64,000 nt of DNA from Enterococcus asini ATCC 700915. Its GTDB lineage: Bacteria; Bacillota; Bacilli; Lactobacillales; Enterococcaceae. Below, one piece after another: positions 53,126 through 61,860 of the stretch. The translations under genes and the position numbers were made by a program. The DNA lies in contig NZ_ASVU01000001.1 in assembly GCF_000407365.1 (NCBI RefSeq), positions 1,769,501 to 1,833,500 on the forward strand. The letters run 5' to 3'. Within the stretch, counting starts at the first letter, position 1. Each line of letters starts with the position of its first letter. The notes below the pieces were generated by a model. The model was not told where the DNA came from and made no database searches. It saw only the letters and a program-made list of their open reading frames with translations.

Positions 53126-54493
53126 TTGTCTAAACAACATCCAGACGAAGGGGACATCAGAAAAAAAGTAATGGAATCTCTTAAATCCACAGACAAGAAA
53201 CAAGTGGAGAAATCGTCGAATATAACAGCAAAAAATCAATCAGAAAAAGCAGCAAGTTCGGTGGGATCAAGACGAAGCAGTACTGGGAAAAAGACTGAGA
53301 AGAAGAGTACTTCAATGACTCAATCGAACAAGAACCTAAATTTAGAGAGAAAAACTCCGGTAAATAAGAAACCTGTTTCCAAAAAGAAACAGGAAGAATA
53401 TCGCCGAAAAGCTTCACGTGAAAAGGAAAATCGCATGGTCAGCAAAATCGTCACCATTGTGGTGGTGGCTTTACTGATTATGGGTACGATTTTAGCCTTT
53501 TCTATTTATCGCTATGTTTCCAGTGGGCTGAAACCCTTAGATGCAAATAATTCCGAGAAGGTTGCGGTGGAGATTCCTCAAGGGTCTTCCAACAAAGCCA
53601 TCGGGGAGATTTTGGAAAAAGATAATGTGATTAAGAGTGGTATGATCTTTAACTACTACACGAAGTTTAATAATTTAACCGGCTTTCAAGCTGGGAAATA
53701 CAATTTATCACCAGACATGACCTTAGATGAAATCAGTGAAGCATTGGTGAACGGTACGGGTGGTGCAGCAGATGTGAAGCTGACGATTCCGGAAGGGTAC
53801 GATGTGGATCAGATTGGGGATGCGATTGAGAAGAACTTGAAAATCAAGAAAAAAGATTTCTTGGACTTAATGGAAAATGATGAGTTCTTTGAAGAATTGC
53901 ATAAGAAATACCCACAACTGTTGGATTCCGCAGCAGAAGCAGAAGGGGTTCGCTACCGTCTTGAAGGGTACTTGTTCCCAGCAACTTATGATTATTATCA
54001 AGGAACGGATTTGGAAACCTTTGTGACATCGATGGTGGACAAAACTAACTCTGTTATGAGTCCTTATTATCAAACGATTACGGACAAAGGCTTGACGGTG
54101 CAACATGTGCTGACGCTGGCTTCCTTGGTGGAAAAAGAAGGAAACAATGAAAGTGACCGGCGGAAGATTGCCCAAGTATTCTTCAATCGTCTAGCGGTTG
54201 ATATGCCGATTCAGTCAGATATTTCGATTCTTTACGCTTTAGGCGAACACAAAGAGCTCGTGACGTATAAGGATCTGGAGGTGGATTCCCCTTACAACTT
54301 GTATACCAATCGGGGATATGGGCCGGGGCCATTTGACAATCCAAGTGAACAGTCCATTAAAGCGGTCTTGAATCCGCAAAGCAATGACTACTACTATTTC
54401 GTTGCAGATGTTTCCACAGGGCAAGTGTATTACGCCCAAACCTTGGAAGAGCACAATGCCTTGGTGGAAGAACACGTAAACAACAATGATTGA
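53126..54493 (+). CDS. mltG: Endolytic murein transglycosylase (YceG-like)
   Basis: This 455-residue membrane-anchored enzyme cuts nascent glycan strands and so helps set strand length. A Lys/Ser-rich cytoplasmic region (about 1-100) precedes one membrane helix (about 105-128, VTIVVVALLIMGTILAFSIY). The YceG domain follows: PEGYDVDQIGDAI, LEGYLFPATYDYY, catalytic Glu in LASLVEKEGN, MPIQSDISILYAL and NRGYGPGPFDNPS. The start is TTG at 53126 with AGGAGGAG. greA follows, an order common in lactobacillales. Confidence 0.94.
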   Translation: MSKQHPDEGDIRKKVMESLKSTDKKQVEKSSNITAKNQSEKAASSVGSRRSSTGKKTEKKSTSMTQSNKNLNLERKTPVNKKPVSKKKQEEYRRKASREKENRMVSKIVTIVVVALLIMGTILAFSIYRYVSSGLKPLDANNSEKVAVEIPQGSSNKAIGEILEKDNVIKSGMIFNYYTKFNNLTGFQAGKYNLSPDMTLDEISEALVNGTGGAADVKLTIPEGYDVDQIGDAIEKNLKIKKKDFLDLMENDEFFEELHKKYPQLLDSAAEAEGVRYRLEGYLFPATYDYYQGTDLETFVTSMVDKTNSVMSPYYQTITDKGLTVQHVLTLASLVEKEGNNESDRRKIAQVFFNRLAVDMPIQSDISILYALGEHKELVTYKDLEVDSPYNLYTNRGYGPGPFDNPSEQSIKAVLNPQSNDYYYFVADVSTGQVYYAQTLEEHNALVEEHVNNND

Positions 54494-54508
54494 AAATGAT
54501 GAAAGTGA

Positions 54509-54537
54509 TTTACTTTTGACAAAAAGCGTGGTAATCT
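54509..54537 (+). promoter_or_regulatory. Possible greA promoter
   Basis: TTTACT, 17 bases, then TAATCT, about 85 bases before the greA ATG. The perfect TTGACA at 54515 has no -10 at the proper distance. Confidence 0.4.
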
Positions 54538-54623
54538 TTTGGTTGCGATTTAACGAGAATCTTTAAACGGGGAATCCCGGAGAAATAATGTCAAACGTAA
54601 TGGGAATAAAGGAGAATTTAGCT

Positions 54624-55103
54624 ATGGTAGAAAAAGTATATCCAATGACTGCTGAAGGAAAAGTAAAATTAGAACAAGAACTAGAAGAATTAAAAACGGT
54701 GAAACGTGGGGAAATCATCGAACGGATTAAAATCGCACGTGGTTTCGGCGATCTTTCCGAAAACTCCGAGTATGAATCTGCGAAAGATGAACAAGCCTTT
54801 GTGGAAGGACGCATTACTACTTTGGAAACAATGATTCGTTTTGCACAAATCATCGACAACAACGGCGTGGACAAAGATGAAGTTTCTATCGGGAAGACCG
54901 TGACGTTTATCGAATTACCTGATGGCGAAGAAGAAGAATACACCATTGTCGGGAGTGCCGAATCTGATCCATTTTCTGGTAAGATCTCAAATGATTCACC
55001 AATTGCCCAAGCCTTGCTTGGCAAACGGGTGGACGATGAAGTCATCATTTCGACTCCTGGTGGCGACATGAACGTGAAAATCACCAAAGTTTCACCAAAC
55101 TAA
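54624..55103 (+). CDS. greA: Transcription elongation factor GreA
   Basis: This 159-residue factor rescues backtracked RNA polymerase by stimulating transcript cleavage. The N-terminal coiled coil (about 1-78) carries the acidic tip in [18 protein letters not shown]. The C-terminal FKBP-like domain has [16 protein letters not shown]. The ATG at 54624 with AAAGGAG matches the family start [12 protein letters not shown]. An in-frame ATG at 54588, also with a fair ribosome site, would add 12 residues. Confidence 0.96.
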   Translation: MVEKVYPMTAEGKVKLEQELEELKTVKRGEIIERIKIARGFGDLSENSEYESAKDEQAFVEGRITTLETMIRFAQIIDNNGVDKDEVSIGKTVTFIELPDGEEEEYTIVGSAESDPFSGKISNDSPIAQALLGKRVDDEVIISTPGGDMNVKITKVSPN

Positions 55104-55116
55104 GCGCTAATTTCAA

Positions 55117-55165
55117 GGCTGTGATCCGCTGTGGCAAGTAGCCGGCTGCGGGTCACAGCTTTTTT
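55117..55165 (+). terminator. Terminator of greA
   Basis: GCTGTGATCCGC pairs with GCGGGTCACAGC (near-perfect) around an 18-base loop, with T6 following. Confidence 0.82.
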
Positions 55166-55261
55166 GTGCCTGACTAAAGGGAAGAAACTCCACCTTAAGA
55201 CCGATGGATTCTCCCTTTGTTTTAGGTATGATAAAATAAAAAAGAGTAGGAGGTGATTGCT

Positions 55262-55984
55262 GTGAAAAATCCATGGCGTTTTTTCTTTGTGGGAGAAGCC
55301 CTATTGCTTTTATGGGCCGTGTGGCAAATCGTCAGCAGTCCCCAATTATTGATTTTGTTGGGCTTTGGCCTATTGTGCCTCTACATGGGCTTCAAACGTC
55401 GGAAACGAAACGGCTTTTGGTTCATTATCGGGGGCGTCAGCGTCTTTTTGAGCTTAGTATCCAGTCCCGCTCTCTGGTTGATGCTCGTCTTCGGAATCGT
55501 TTTTGTAGGGTTAAAAGGCATTGAAGTCTCAGGCATTGATCCTTCAAAAAATGCGTTTTGGAAAAAGAAGCACATTACCATAGTGGAAAGTGAAGAACCT
55601 TCAGCCCATGGGGGAACGAAGGTGAAACAACCTTTGTTTGGCAATGAGCGCATTGGCAATCAAGTCTACGAATGGGATGATATCAATCTGTTGGCCATTT
55701 CAGGAGACACGATTATCGATTTGGGCAATACGATTTTGCCAAAACGGGATAACGTGGTCTTGGTGCGTAAAGGCATTGGCCGGACGCGAATTTTGGTGCC
55801 ACTAGGTGTCGGCGTCATGGTGGAGTATGCTACTTTTGCCGGGGATTTGATCTTTGAAGGGGAACAAAGCACTTTGAGAAATGAATCCTTAAAGGTCTAC
55901 AGTGAAGACTATGACGAGAACCCCCGCCGGATTAAAATCATCACCAGCACCTTTTTAGGAGATGTGGAGGTGATCCGTATATGA
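55262..55984 (+). CDS. liaF: LiaF-like membrane regulator of the cell-envelope stress system
   Basis: This 240-residue protein negatively controls the LiaS kinase. Four hydrophobic helices cover about residues 1-95. The C-terminal DUF2154 domain has INLLAISGDTIIDLGNTILP and ILVPLGVGVMVEYATFAGDL. The GTG at 55262 is chosen because AGGAGG lies 8 bases upstream. It overlaps liaS by four bases (ATGA), so the three lia genes form one operon. Confidence 0.92.
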   Translation: MKNPWRFFFVGEALLLLWAVWQIVSSPQLLILLGFGLLCLYMGFKRRKRNGFWFIIGGVSVFLSLVSSPALWLMLVFGIVFVGLKGIEVSGIDPSKNAFWKKKHITIVESEEPSAHGGTKVKQPLFGNERIGNQVYEWDDINLLAISGDTIIDLGNTILPKRDNVVLVRKGIGRTRILVPLGVGVMVEYATFAGDLIFEGEQSTLRNESLKVYSEDYDENPRRIKIITSTFLGDVEVIRI

Positions 55985-57060
55985 TGGCCAAAATCTCCAA
56001 GGGAATGCTGTCCTTTTATGTGGGGTTAGCTGCCTTCTTAACGTTAATCTTAGTGATGTTTTCCTTTCTTCATGCACGAAAGATTTCCCATTGGTGGAAA
56101 GTCTTATTAGAGACCCGGATCTTTTTTATCCCTTTGATCTTGTACATTCTCGTAATCGCCATCGGATTTGGCTTACTGGCATTCTTTTTAATTTCGCTGT
56201 TTCGCCGGAGTTTGTATGGGGAAATTGAGGAAAAACTGCGAGTGATGGCTAGTGGCAATTATGACAGCCCAATCGTGACCAAGGAGTTGCCCCACTCTAA
56301 GGAAAATCATTACGTGACGCGAATTGACAAAGATTTGCAAGTAATTGCTAGTAAGATGCAGGAAATTTCGGCAGAATTGCAAACATTGAACAACCAGCCT
56401 CGGCTATTGGAAGGGCAGACGAAAGAAGAAATCTTAGAAATCGAGCGTCATCGCTTGGCTCGAGAATTGCACGATTCCGTTTCCCAGCAATTATTTGCTG
56501 CCATGATGATGCTGTCCGCGATTACGGAAAAGGCCAAAAAAGACCAAGTCTCAGAAGCCCAGCAAAAGCAGCTGGCCATGGTTACGGATATTATTAATGC
56601 ATCTCAATCAGAAATGCGGGCGTTGCTCTTGCATTTGCGTCCGGTGAGCTTGGAAGGCAAGAGCCTGCGCCAAGGAATCGAGCAATTATTAAAAGAATTA
56701 CAATCAAAAATCAAAATTGAACTGAAATGGGACGTGGAAGATGTAAGTTTGCCCACGGCGATTGAAGATCAACTGTTTCGGGTGGTACAGGAGTTGCTTT
56801 CGAATACGTTGCGTCATGCGAAGGCTAACGAGTTGGAAGTCTATTTACATGAAATCGATCAAAACGTCTTATTACGAGTGATTGACGATGGGGTTGGCTT
56901 TGACACTAGTCAGCCGAAAGCGGGAAGTTATGGCTTGATGAACATTCGCGAGCGGATTGCTGCGGTGGGTGGTATGGTGAAAATCATTAGCTTTAAAGGT
57001 CAAGGAACCAGTATTGAAATCAAGATTCCTTTGATTAAGCCGCTTGCTAGTGGAAACTAA
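55981..57060 (+). CDS. liaS: LiaS sensor histidine kinase
   Basis: This 359-residue NarX-type kinase has two N-terminal helices (about 12-32 and 42-70) and a short external loop. A HAMP-like linker follows, then the HisKA_3 domain with the phospho-His in [18 protein letters not shown] (about residue 163), and a HATPase_c domain with VIDDGVGFD and [12 protein letters not shown]. It senses envelope damage, with the small sensor loop typical of intramembrane-sensing kinases. It overlaps liaF and is 33 bases before liaR. Confidence 0.93.
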   Translation: MMAKISKGMLSFYVGLAAFLTLILVMFSFLHARKISHWWKVLLETRIFFIPLILYILVIAIGFGLLAFFLISLFRRSLYGEIEEKLRVMASGNYDSPIVTKELPHSKENHYVTRIDKDLQVIASKMQEISAELQTLNNQPRLLEGQTKEEILEIERHRLARELHDSVSQQLFAAMMMLSAITEKAKKDQVSEAQQKQLAMVTDIINASQSEMRALLLHLRPVSLEGKSLRQGIEQLLKELQSKIKIELKWDVEDVSLPTAIEDQLFRVVQELLSNTLRHAKANELEVYLHEIDQNVLLRVIDDGVGFDTSQPKAGSYGLMNIRERIAAVGGMVKIISFKGQGTSIEIKIPLIKPLASGN

Positions 57061-57092
57061 ATTCCCTGAGAAGAGAAAAAGGAGAGTGTGGT

Positions 57093-57722
57093 ATGATTCG
57101 GGTATTACTGGTAGATGATCACGAGATGGTTCGATTGGGCGTTTCTTCTTATCTTTCCATTCAAGACGATATCGAAGTAGTGGGTGAGGCTGAGAACGGA
57201 CGCATTGGCTATGAGAAAGCTTTAGAATTGCGCCCAGATGTGATTTTAATGGATTTAGTGATGGAGGAGATGGATGGCATTGAGTCCACTCAGTTGATTT
57301 TGCGAGATTGGCCGGAAGCCAAAATTTTGATCGTCACGAGTTTTATCGATGATGAAAAAGTTTATCCTGCCATTGAAGCAGGAGCGGCAGGGTATCTTTT
57401 AAAGACTTCCACGGCTCATGAAATCGCCGACGCCATCCGAGCGACACAGCGAGGAGAACGAGTCTTAGAACCGGAAGTCACCACCAAGATGATGGACAAG
57501 ATGACCGGTCGCTATCAAGTTCTGCATGAGGATTTGACCAAGCGAGAAGCAGAGATTTTGATGTTAATCGCGCAAGGAAAGAGCAACCAAGAAATCGCGG
57601 ATGAACTTTTCATCACCTTAAAAACGGTTAAGACTCATGTTTCCAATATCTTATCGAAATTGGAAGTAGAAGACCGCACGCAAGCGGCAATCTATGCCTT
57701 TAAACACGGCTTAGCCAAATAA
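57093..57722 (+). CDS. liaR: LiaR response regulator (NarL/FixJ family)
   Basis: This 209-residue regulator has a receiver domain (phospho-Asp in [13 protein letters not shown], about residue 53; Lys in YLLKTST) and a C-terminal LuxR-type HTH with [20 protein letters not shown] and [15 protein letters not shown]. It activates envelope-stress genes and often its own operon. In enterococci mutations in liaFSR change daptomycin susceptibility. The liaX effector is not seen nearby. Confidence 0.94.
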   Translation: MIRVLLVDDHEMVRLGVSSYLSIQDDIEVVGEAENGRIGYEKALELRPDVILMDLVMEEMDGIESTQLILRDWPEAKILIVTSFIDDEKVYPAIEAGAAGYLLKTSTAHEIADAIRATQRGERVLEPEVTTKMMDKMTGRYQVLHEDLTKREAEILMLIAQGKSNQEIADELFITLKTVKTHVSNILSKLEVEDRTQAAIYAFKHGLAK

Positions 57723-57756
57723 AAGACCTCGCCAATAGTCAATTGGCGAGGTCTTT
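57722..57756 (+). terminator. Terminator of the lia operon
   Basis: AAAGACCTCGCCAAT pairs perfectly with ATTGGCGAGGTCTTT (57722-57736 with 57742-57756). The stem itself provides the U-rich end. The -10 TGCTATACT of the next gene overlaps directly. Confidence 0.8.
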
Positions 57757-57824
57757 GCTATACTTAAGAACAGGGACACAGCGAGGATGAAGGAAGAATG
57801 TTGGCTGTGGAAAAGGAGAAGAAC

Positions 57825-58490
57825 ATGAAACAGAACTATGCAATCATCGGGTTAGGCCGCTTTGGCGGAAGTATCTGTCGGACGCTAATCGAATCCGGTC
57901 AAGAGGTTTTGGCCATCGATAACAATGAAGATCGGGTCAATGAATACATGAATATCGCGACTCATGCGGTGGTGGGCAATGCCCAAGACGAAATGACCCT
58001 GAAATCATTAGGAATCCGTAATTTTGATCACGTTATCGTGGCAATCGGCGAAGACATCCAAGCCTCCATCTTGGTAACTTTAATGGTGAAAGAAATGGGT
58101 GTACCCGACGTATTGGCCAAAGCACAAAATGAATACCATGCCCGTGTTTTGGAGAAAATCGGCGCCGATCGTGTCGTCCATCCGGAACGAGATATGGGGA
58201 TTCGAATTGCTCACAATCTGGTGTCTAAAAATATTCTGGACTATGTGGAGCTCTCCGATGACTATTCCATGGCAGAAATTCGCGTATCCAATCCGCGTTT
58301 CTTTGATAAAACGTTGTTAGAATTAAACTTCCGCCAGCGCTTTGCTTTAACGGTGGTCGCCATCCGCCGCTCAGACGGCAAAGTGGTCGTTTCCCCGACT
58401 GCCGATGAAATCGTTCGAAAAAATGACAATCTGCTGGTAATCGGTACCACAGAAGACGTAGATATTCTCGACAATAAAATGAATGACTAG
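57825..58490 (+). CDS. ktrA: KtrA/TrkA-type potassium uptake regulatory subunit
   Basis: This 221-residue cytosolic RCK protein gates a KtrB-type potassium channel in response to ATP/ADP or c-di-AMP. The N-terminal Rossmann fold has IIGLGRFGGSICRTL, followed by VLAIDNNEDRV and HAVVGNAQDE. The RCK-C domain is at about 135-221. The ATG at 57825 follows AAAAGGAG. No ktrB is adjacent, which is also the case in several Firmicutes. Confidence 0.93.
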   Translation: MKQNYAIIGLGRFGGSICRTLIESGQEVLAIDNNEDRVNEYMNIATHAVVGNAQDEMTLKSLGIRNFDHVIVAIGEDIQASILVTLMVKEMGVPDVLAKAQNEYHARVLEKIGADRVVHPERDMGIRIAHNLVSKNILDYVELSDDYSMAEIRVSNPRFFDKTLLELNFRQRFALTVVAIRRSDGKVVVSPTADEIVRKNDNLLVIGTTEDVDILDNKMND

Positions 58491-58502
58491 GGAGGCAATT
58501 TG

Positions 58503-58820
58503 ATGAAAATCACAGTGACACCGGAAGCATTGGCTTGGTTTCAAGCCGAAGTAGAGGTTCCAACAGGTCAAGGCGTCCGTTTCTTTGGGAAAGTTTATGG
58601 GAAGACCCAAGTCCATGACGGTTTTTCTGTGGGGATGACCATCGATACTCCAGAAAAACCAATCGTGAAATCAAAAGAAGCAGGGATTTTATTCTTTGCC
58701 GAAGAAGCCGATGACTGGTTCTTTAAAGGTTATGATTTAGTAGTTGCTTACGACGAAAAATTAAAAGAACCGAAATACGAGTTTACTGAAAATGGCGAAG
58801 AGCGAGAAAAGGGGCTGTAA
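58503..58820 (+). CDS. HesB/IscA-like protein (YneR type, Cys-less)
   Basis: This 105-residue protein has the HesB-like fold: ITVTPEALAWFQAEV, GVRFFGKVYG, and the end VVAYDEKLKEPKYEFTE. The three Cys used by IscA/SufA to hold iron-sulfur clusters are absent, so it is not a standard cluster scaffold. The ATG at 58503 follows AGGGAGG. It is 12 bases from ktrA and probably co-transcribed. Confidence 0.78.
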   Translation: MKITVTPEALAWFQAEVEVPTGQGVRFFGKVYGKTQVHDGFSVGMTIDTPEKPIVKSKEAGILFFAEEADDWFFKGYDLVVAYDEKLKEPKYEFTENGEEREKGL

Positions 58821-58835
58821 GGCCTCTTTTTTTTT
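58808..58835 (+). terminator. Terminator after the HesB-like gene
   Basis: AAAGGGGCT pairs with GGCCTCTTT through G-T pairs around the stop codon, and T8 follows. Confidence 0.65.
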
Positions 58836-58853
58836 CGGTGATTTCCGTTGATA

Positions 58854-58862
58854 TGCTATAAT
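58854..58862 (+). promoter_or_regulatory. Extended -10 promoter of the GtrB-like gene
   Basis: TGCTATAAT is a perfect extended -10 only 21 bases before the ATG, giving a very short leader. Confidence 0.6.
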
Positions 58863-58882
58863 TTTTTTATGGAGGAACTTGT

Positions 58883-59833
58883 ATGTTATCAATAATAGTA
58901 CCTTGTTATAACGAGGAAGCGACCTTGCCCTTGTTTGTCCAGGCAGTAGAAGAAGTGAACCAAGAAATGCACCAAGAGTTAGAATACATTTTTGTTAATG
59001 ATGGTTCAAAGGATCAAACCTTACAAGTTATTAAGGATTTATATTATCAATACCCGAAATCCCTTCGCTTTATTTCTTTTTCACGAAACTTTGGCAAAGA
59101 GGCGGCGCTTTATGCTGGCTTACAAGCAGCTACAGGAGATCTGATTACGGTAATGGATGCGGACTTACAAGATCCACCGGAACTTTTACCGGAGATGCTA
59201 CGCTTAATTGAAACGGGAGAGTACGATTGTATCGGTACTCGGCGCCAAGATCGAGCGGGAGAACCTCCTATTCGAAGCTTTTTTGCGAAGCTATTTTATC
59301 GTTTGGTGAATAAAACTGGTCAAACTGAAATGGTCGATGGGGCTCGGGATTTTCGGTTAATGACCCGACAAATGGTGGACGCTGTATTGGAATTGACGGA
59401 ATACAATCGTTTTTCAAAAGGAATTTTCAGCTGGGTGGGGTTTAATACAAAGTACCTGTCCTTTGAAAATCGAGAACGGGTTGCTGGCGAAACTTCTTGG
59501 TCTTTTTGGAGCCTATTTCGTTACTCCATTGATGGCATAGTGAATTTTTCCGAAGCACCGTTGAATATTGCTTCAATCGTAGGAGCTTTGTCTTGTGTTG
59601 GTTCGGCCTTGGCATTACTTTTTATTGTAATTCGTGCTCTGGTCTATGGGGATCCAACAGCCGGTTGGCCTTCCATGGTATCGATTATGCTTTTTGTCGG
59701 TGGGCTACAATTACTATGTTTGGGCATCATCGGTAAGTATATTGGAAAAATATTTTTAGAAACAAAAAAACGACCACTCTATCTGGTAAAAGAAACAGAG
59801 GCGGATTTAACGAAAAAAAAGAATGAGGCGTGA
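58883..59833 (+). CDS. GtrB/CsbB-like polyprenyl-phosphate glycosyltransferase
   Basis: This 316-residue protein has a GT2 domain (about 1-225, SIIVPCYNEEATLPLF, VNDGSKDQT, VMDADLQDPPELLPEML) and then two membrane helices (IASIVGALSCVGSALALLFI and SIMLFVGGLQLLCLGIIGKY). It fits enzymes that load glucose or another sugar on undecaprenyl phosphate for external glycosylation. Its natural partner, a GtrA flippase, is at 61861. ATGGAGGAA precedes the ATG. It is a paralogue of the enzyme at 43601. Confidence 0.88.
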   Translation: MLSIIVPCYNEEATLPLFVQAVEEVNQEMHQELEYIFVNDGSKDQTLQVIKDLYYQYPKSLRFISFSRNFGKEAALYAGLQAATGDLITVMDADLQDPPELLPEMLRLIETGEYDCIGTRRQDRAGEPPIRSFFAKLFYRLVNKTGQTEMVDGARDFRLMTRQMVDAVLELTEYNRFSKGIFSWVGFNTKYLSFENRERVAGETSWSFWSLFRYSIDGIVNFSEAPLNIASIVGALSCVGSALALLFIVIRALVYGDPTAGWPSMVSIMLFVGGLQLLCLGIIGKYIGKIFLETKKRPLYLVKETEADLTKKKNEA

Positions 59834-59849
59834 GCCTCATTCTTTTTAG
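59818..59849. terminator. Bidirectional terminator
   Basis: AAAGAATGAGGC pairs with GCCTCATTCTTT (59818-59829 with 59834-59845), flanked by A and T runs. It overlaps the ends of the convergent genes. Confidence 0.88.
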
Positions 59850-60790
59850 TATCCAGCCTTTAAAGTAACTTGATTGCGCCAAAGTTTGCCATCCCCAACA
59901 AACCCTTCCAAATTCTCCAAGAAGATTTCCATAAAAGCTTTTTCAAAATGGGGCGTCATTCCGGAAATATGAGGGGTAATCAAGCAGTTTTCCATTTGCC
60001 ACAAAGGATGGTCGGGCGCCAATGGTTCTTCTTCTACCACATCTAGATATGCTTGACGCAAGTAGTCTTGTTGTAAAGCGTCGGTTAGCGCTTGGGTATC
60101 GACGCTAGCTCCTCGACCCACGTTGAGAAAGGCCGCACTGGGCTTAACATTGGCAAAAAAATGTTGATTGTACAAATGGTGGGTTTCTGGAGTTAAGGGC
60201 AAAATATTAACAATATAATCTGCTTCAGCTGCTTCTGTCGGCAACTCAGTAATGGGAGCGGTTCTGCTAAAGCCCGCAGCCTTATGACCAGTCGTATTGA
60301 TGCCTGTAGTGGTGATATTCAATGCAGCTAAGCTTTTGGCTAGTTCTTGACCGATTTCCCCGGTACCCACGATCAAAATCTTTTGTTCACTGAGATAGCC
60401 GTAGCGCATGTCTACGCCTGACCACAGGTGTTTTTGCTGATTGGCGATGGCTTTAGGGAATCCTCGCACATCCATAAAGAGGCAGGCTAAAACGTGTTCG
60501 GTAATTGAACGCGTGTGAATGCCACTGGCGTTGCTTAAAATAATCCCTTGTTTTCGAAATTGCGCCAAAGGTAAAGTGTCCACCCCAGCGGATAGGGACT
60601 GGACCCAGGCTAAGGAGATGTTTGGAGTCAAGAGCTGTTCTTCCCAGTCCTTTTGCCAGCCTACAGTGATTTGAACTTGTTGCCAGTCGACATTGGCAGG
60701 ATCGGTTTCAAACTGGTATTCTGGAGCAATCTGAGCGATTCTATCGAGAAATTCTTTACGAAAGGGTCGTTTGGATAAGATGTATTTCAT
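59846..60790 (-). CDS. D-2-hydroxyacid dehydrogenase family protein
   Basis: This 314-residue NAD(P)-dependent enzyme has the NAD loop VGTGEIGQELAKSL (about 141-154). The catalytic Arg is in LNVGRGASVD (about 225), the Glu region is DVVEEEPLAPDHPLW, and the His is in ITPHISG. The N-terminal part is short, so it is closer to the glyoxylate/hydroxypyruvate type than to serine-pathway SerA. The substrate is not known. AGGAGGCC precedes the ATG. It stands alone between two terminators. Confidence 0.85.
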   Translation of the reverse strand: MKYILSKRPFRKEFLDRIAQIAPEYQFETDPANVDWQQVQITVGWQKDWEEQLLTPNISLAWVQSLSAGVDTLPLAQFRKQGIILSNASGIHTRSITEHVLACLFMDVRGFPKAIANQQKHLWSGVDMRYGYLSEQKILIVGTGEIGQELAKSLAALNITTTGINTTGHKAAGFSRTAPITELPTEAAEADYIVNILPLTPETHHLYNQHFFANVKPSAAFLNVGRGASVDTQALTDALQQDYLRQAYLDVVEEEPLAPDHPLWQMENCLITPHISGMTPHFEKAFMEIFLENLEGFVGDGKLWRNQVTLKAGY

Positions 60791-60833
60791 GTTTAGGCCT
60801 CCTAGTTCTTTTCTTCAGTGTACCAAAGGACGT

Positions 60834-60867
60834 AAAAAAAGACATTTTTCAGAAACGAAAAATGTCT
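60834..60867 (-). terminator. Terminator of the DUF1189 gene
   Basis: GACATTTTT pairs with AAAAATGTC (60858-60866 with 60841-60849). On the minus strand seven T follow. Confidence 0.78.
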
Positions 60868-60873
60868 TTTAGG

Positions 60874-61689
60874 CTATTTTGGTTGATTTGGCAAAGGGCG
60901 CTTTGGCAGGTCTTTAATCGCTTGGCTAAAGATGAATAAACTAGCTAAGATAATAAAGACCGAAGTATCAAAGCTTGGTACCAATAAGGAGACAATCACC
61001 GATAAAATCACTGGTAAGGTGGCGGAGAAAATCAAGATTTTCAAGGTTTCAAAGTAGCTGAGACTGACTCGCCGAAAACCAATCATAATAACACCGCCGA
61101 AAGCACTAATCAAAACAGTCATTAAAAGATTGATAAAAGCAGGATAAATGGAAATGAGGATGCTCAAAGCGAGAATCCACCAGGGAATCCGACTTTCACC
61201 TAAGTACTCTCGAATATGGGCGCCATCCAATGACGTTAAGCCTTGACTATATTTTAACTCCAATTGATTACTCCCTAACAATTGTGTGCTAAGATTGGTG
61301 GCAGGCATGGAAATGACTACTTTATCCGGCAAAAGGCCGACGCTTAAAAAGTTCCCAAGTTGGTCTTTGGCGATATCATTGGCATTGCGTTTGCCCTCTG
61401 GATCGAAGGTAAAGATGATGGAATCTGTTTGATAGATAAATCCCTCAGTAGCATCATCGGTGGTCAATTTCCCATCTTGGATTGTAAAATCAGGAATTTT
61501 CGCGGCAATTTCTTGGGTGTCCGCCTGAAGGTTTTGAAAAGCTTGCCAAATTTGAGCGGTGATGGGAATTGCCATCACAAGACTTAAGCAAAGTAAGTAG
61601 AGGACCACTTTGCCAAAAGAAAGTCGACGGGCATTTTTGAGATCTTGAAAGCGAGAAAGCGAGGCAATGAATAGCTGACGCAAGGTCAT
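60874..61689 (-). CDS. DUF1189 membrane protein
   Basis: This 271-residue protein has an N-terminal helix (about 30-48, VVLYLLCLSLVMAIPITAQI) and an external segment (about 50-165). Three to four C-terminal helices follow. It matches the DUF1189 family of Firmicutes, whose role is unknown. It has its own promoter and terminator and points away from the GtrA gene. Confidence 0.8.
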   Translation of the reverse strand: MTLRQLFIASLSRFQDLKNARRLSFGKVVLYLLCLSLVMAIPITAQIWQAFQNLQADTQEIAAKIPDFTIQDGKLTTDDATEGFIYQTDSIIFTFDPEGKRNANDIAKDQLGNFLSVGLLPDKVVISMPATNLSTQLLGSNQLELKYSQGLTSLDGAHIREYLGESRIPWWILALSILISIYPAFINLLMTVLISAFGGVIMIGFRRVSLSYFETLKILIFSATLPVILSVIVSLLVPSFDTSVFIILASLFIFSQAIKDLPKRPLPNQPK

Positions 61690-61755
61690 ATTTGGTTTAC
61701 TCCTAACTAATTATCGTGACAAGCAGGCCTTTAGCACGCGCTTGCTGTTCTCTCT

Positions 61756-61784
61756 ATTGTAGCGAAGGCATTATTGAATTACAA
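61756..61784 (-). promoter_or_regulatory. Promoter of the DUF1189 gene
   Basis: On the minus strand TTGTAA, 17 bases, then TACAAT, 67 bases before the start codon. Confidence 0.65.
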
Positions 61785-61860
61785 CTGATTAATAAAAGCT
61801 TTTTCATGTAGAATTCATGAAAAAATATGGATGAAATGATTCCTATAGGAGGCAAAAAGT

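Noticed and set aside
54515-54520. Perfect -35 TTGACA before greA
   Set aside because: No -10 lies 16-18 bases downstream. The overlapping TTTACT with TAATCT fits better.
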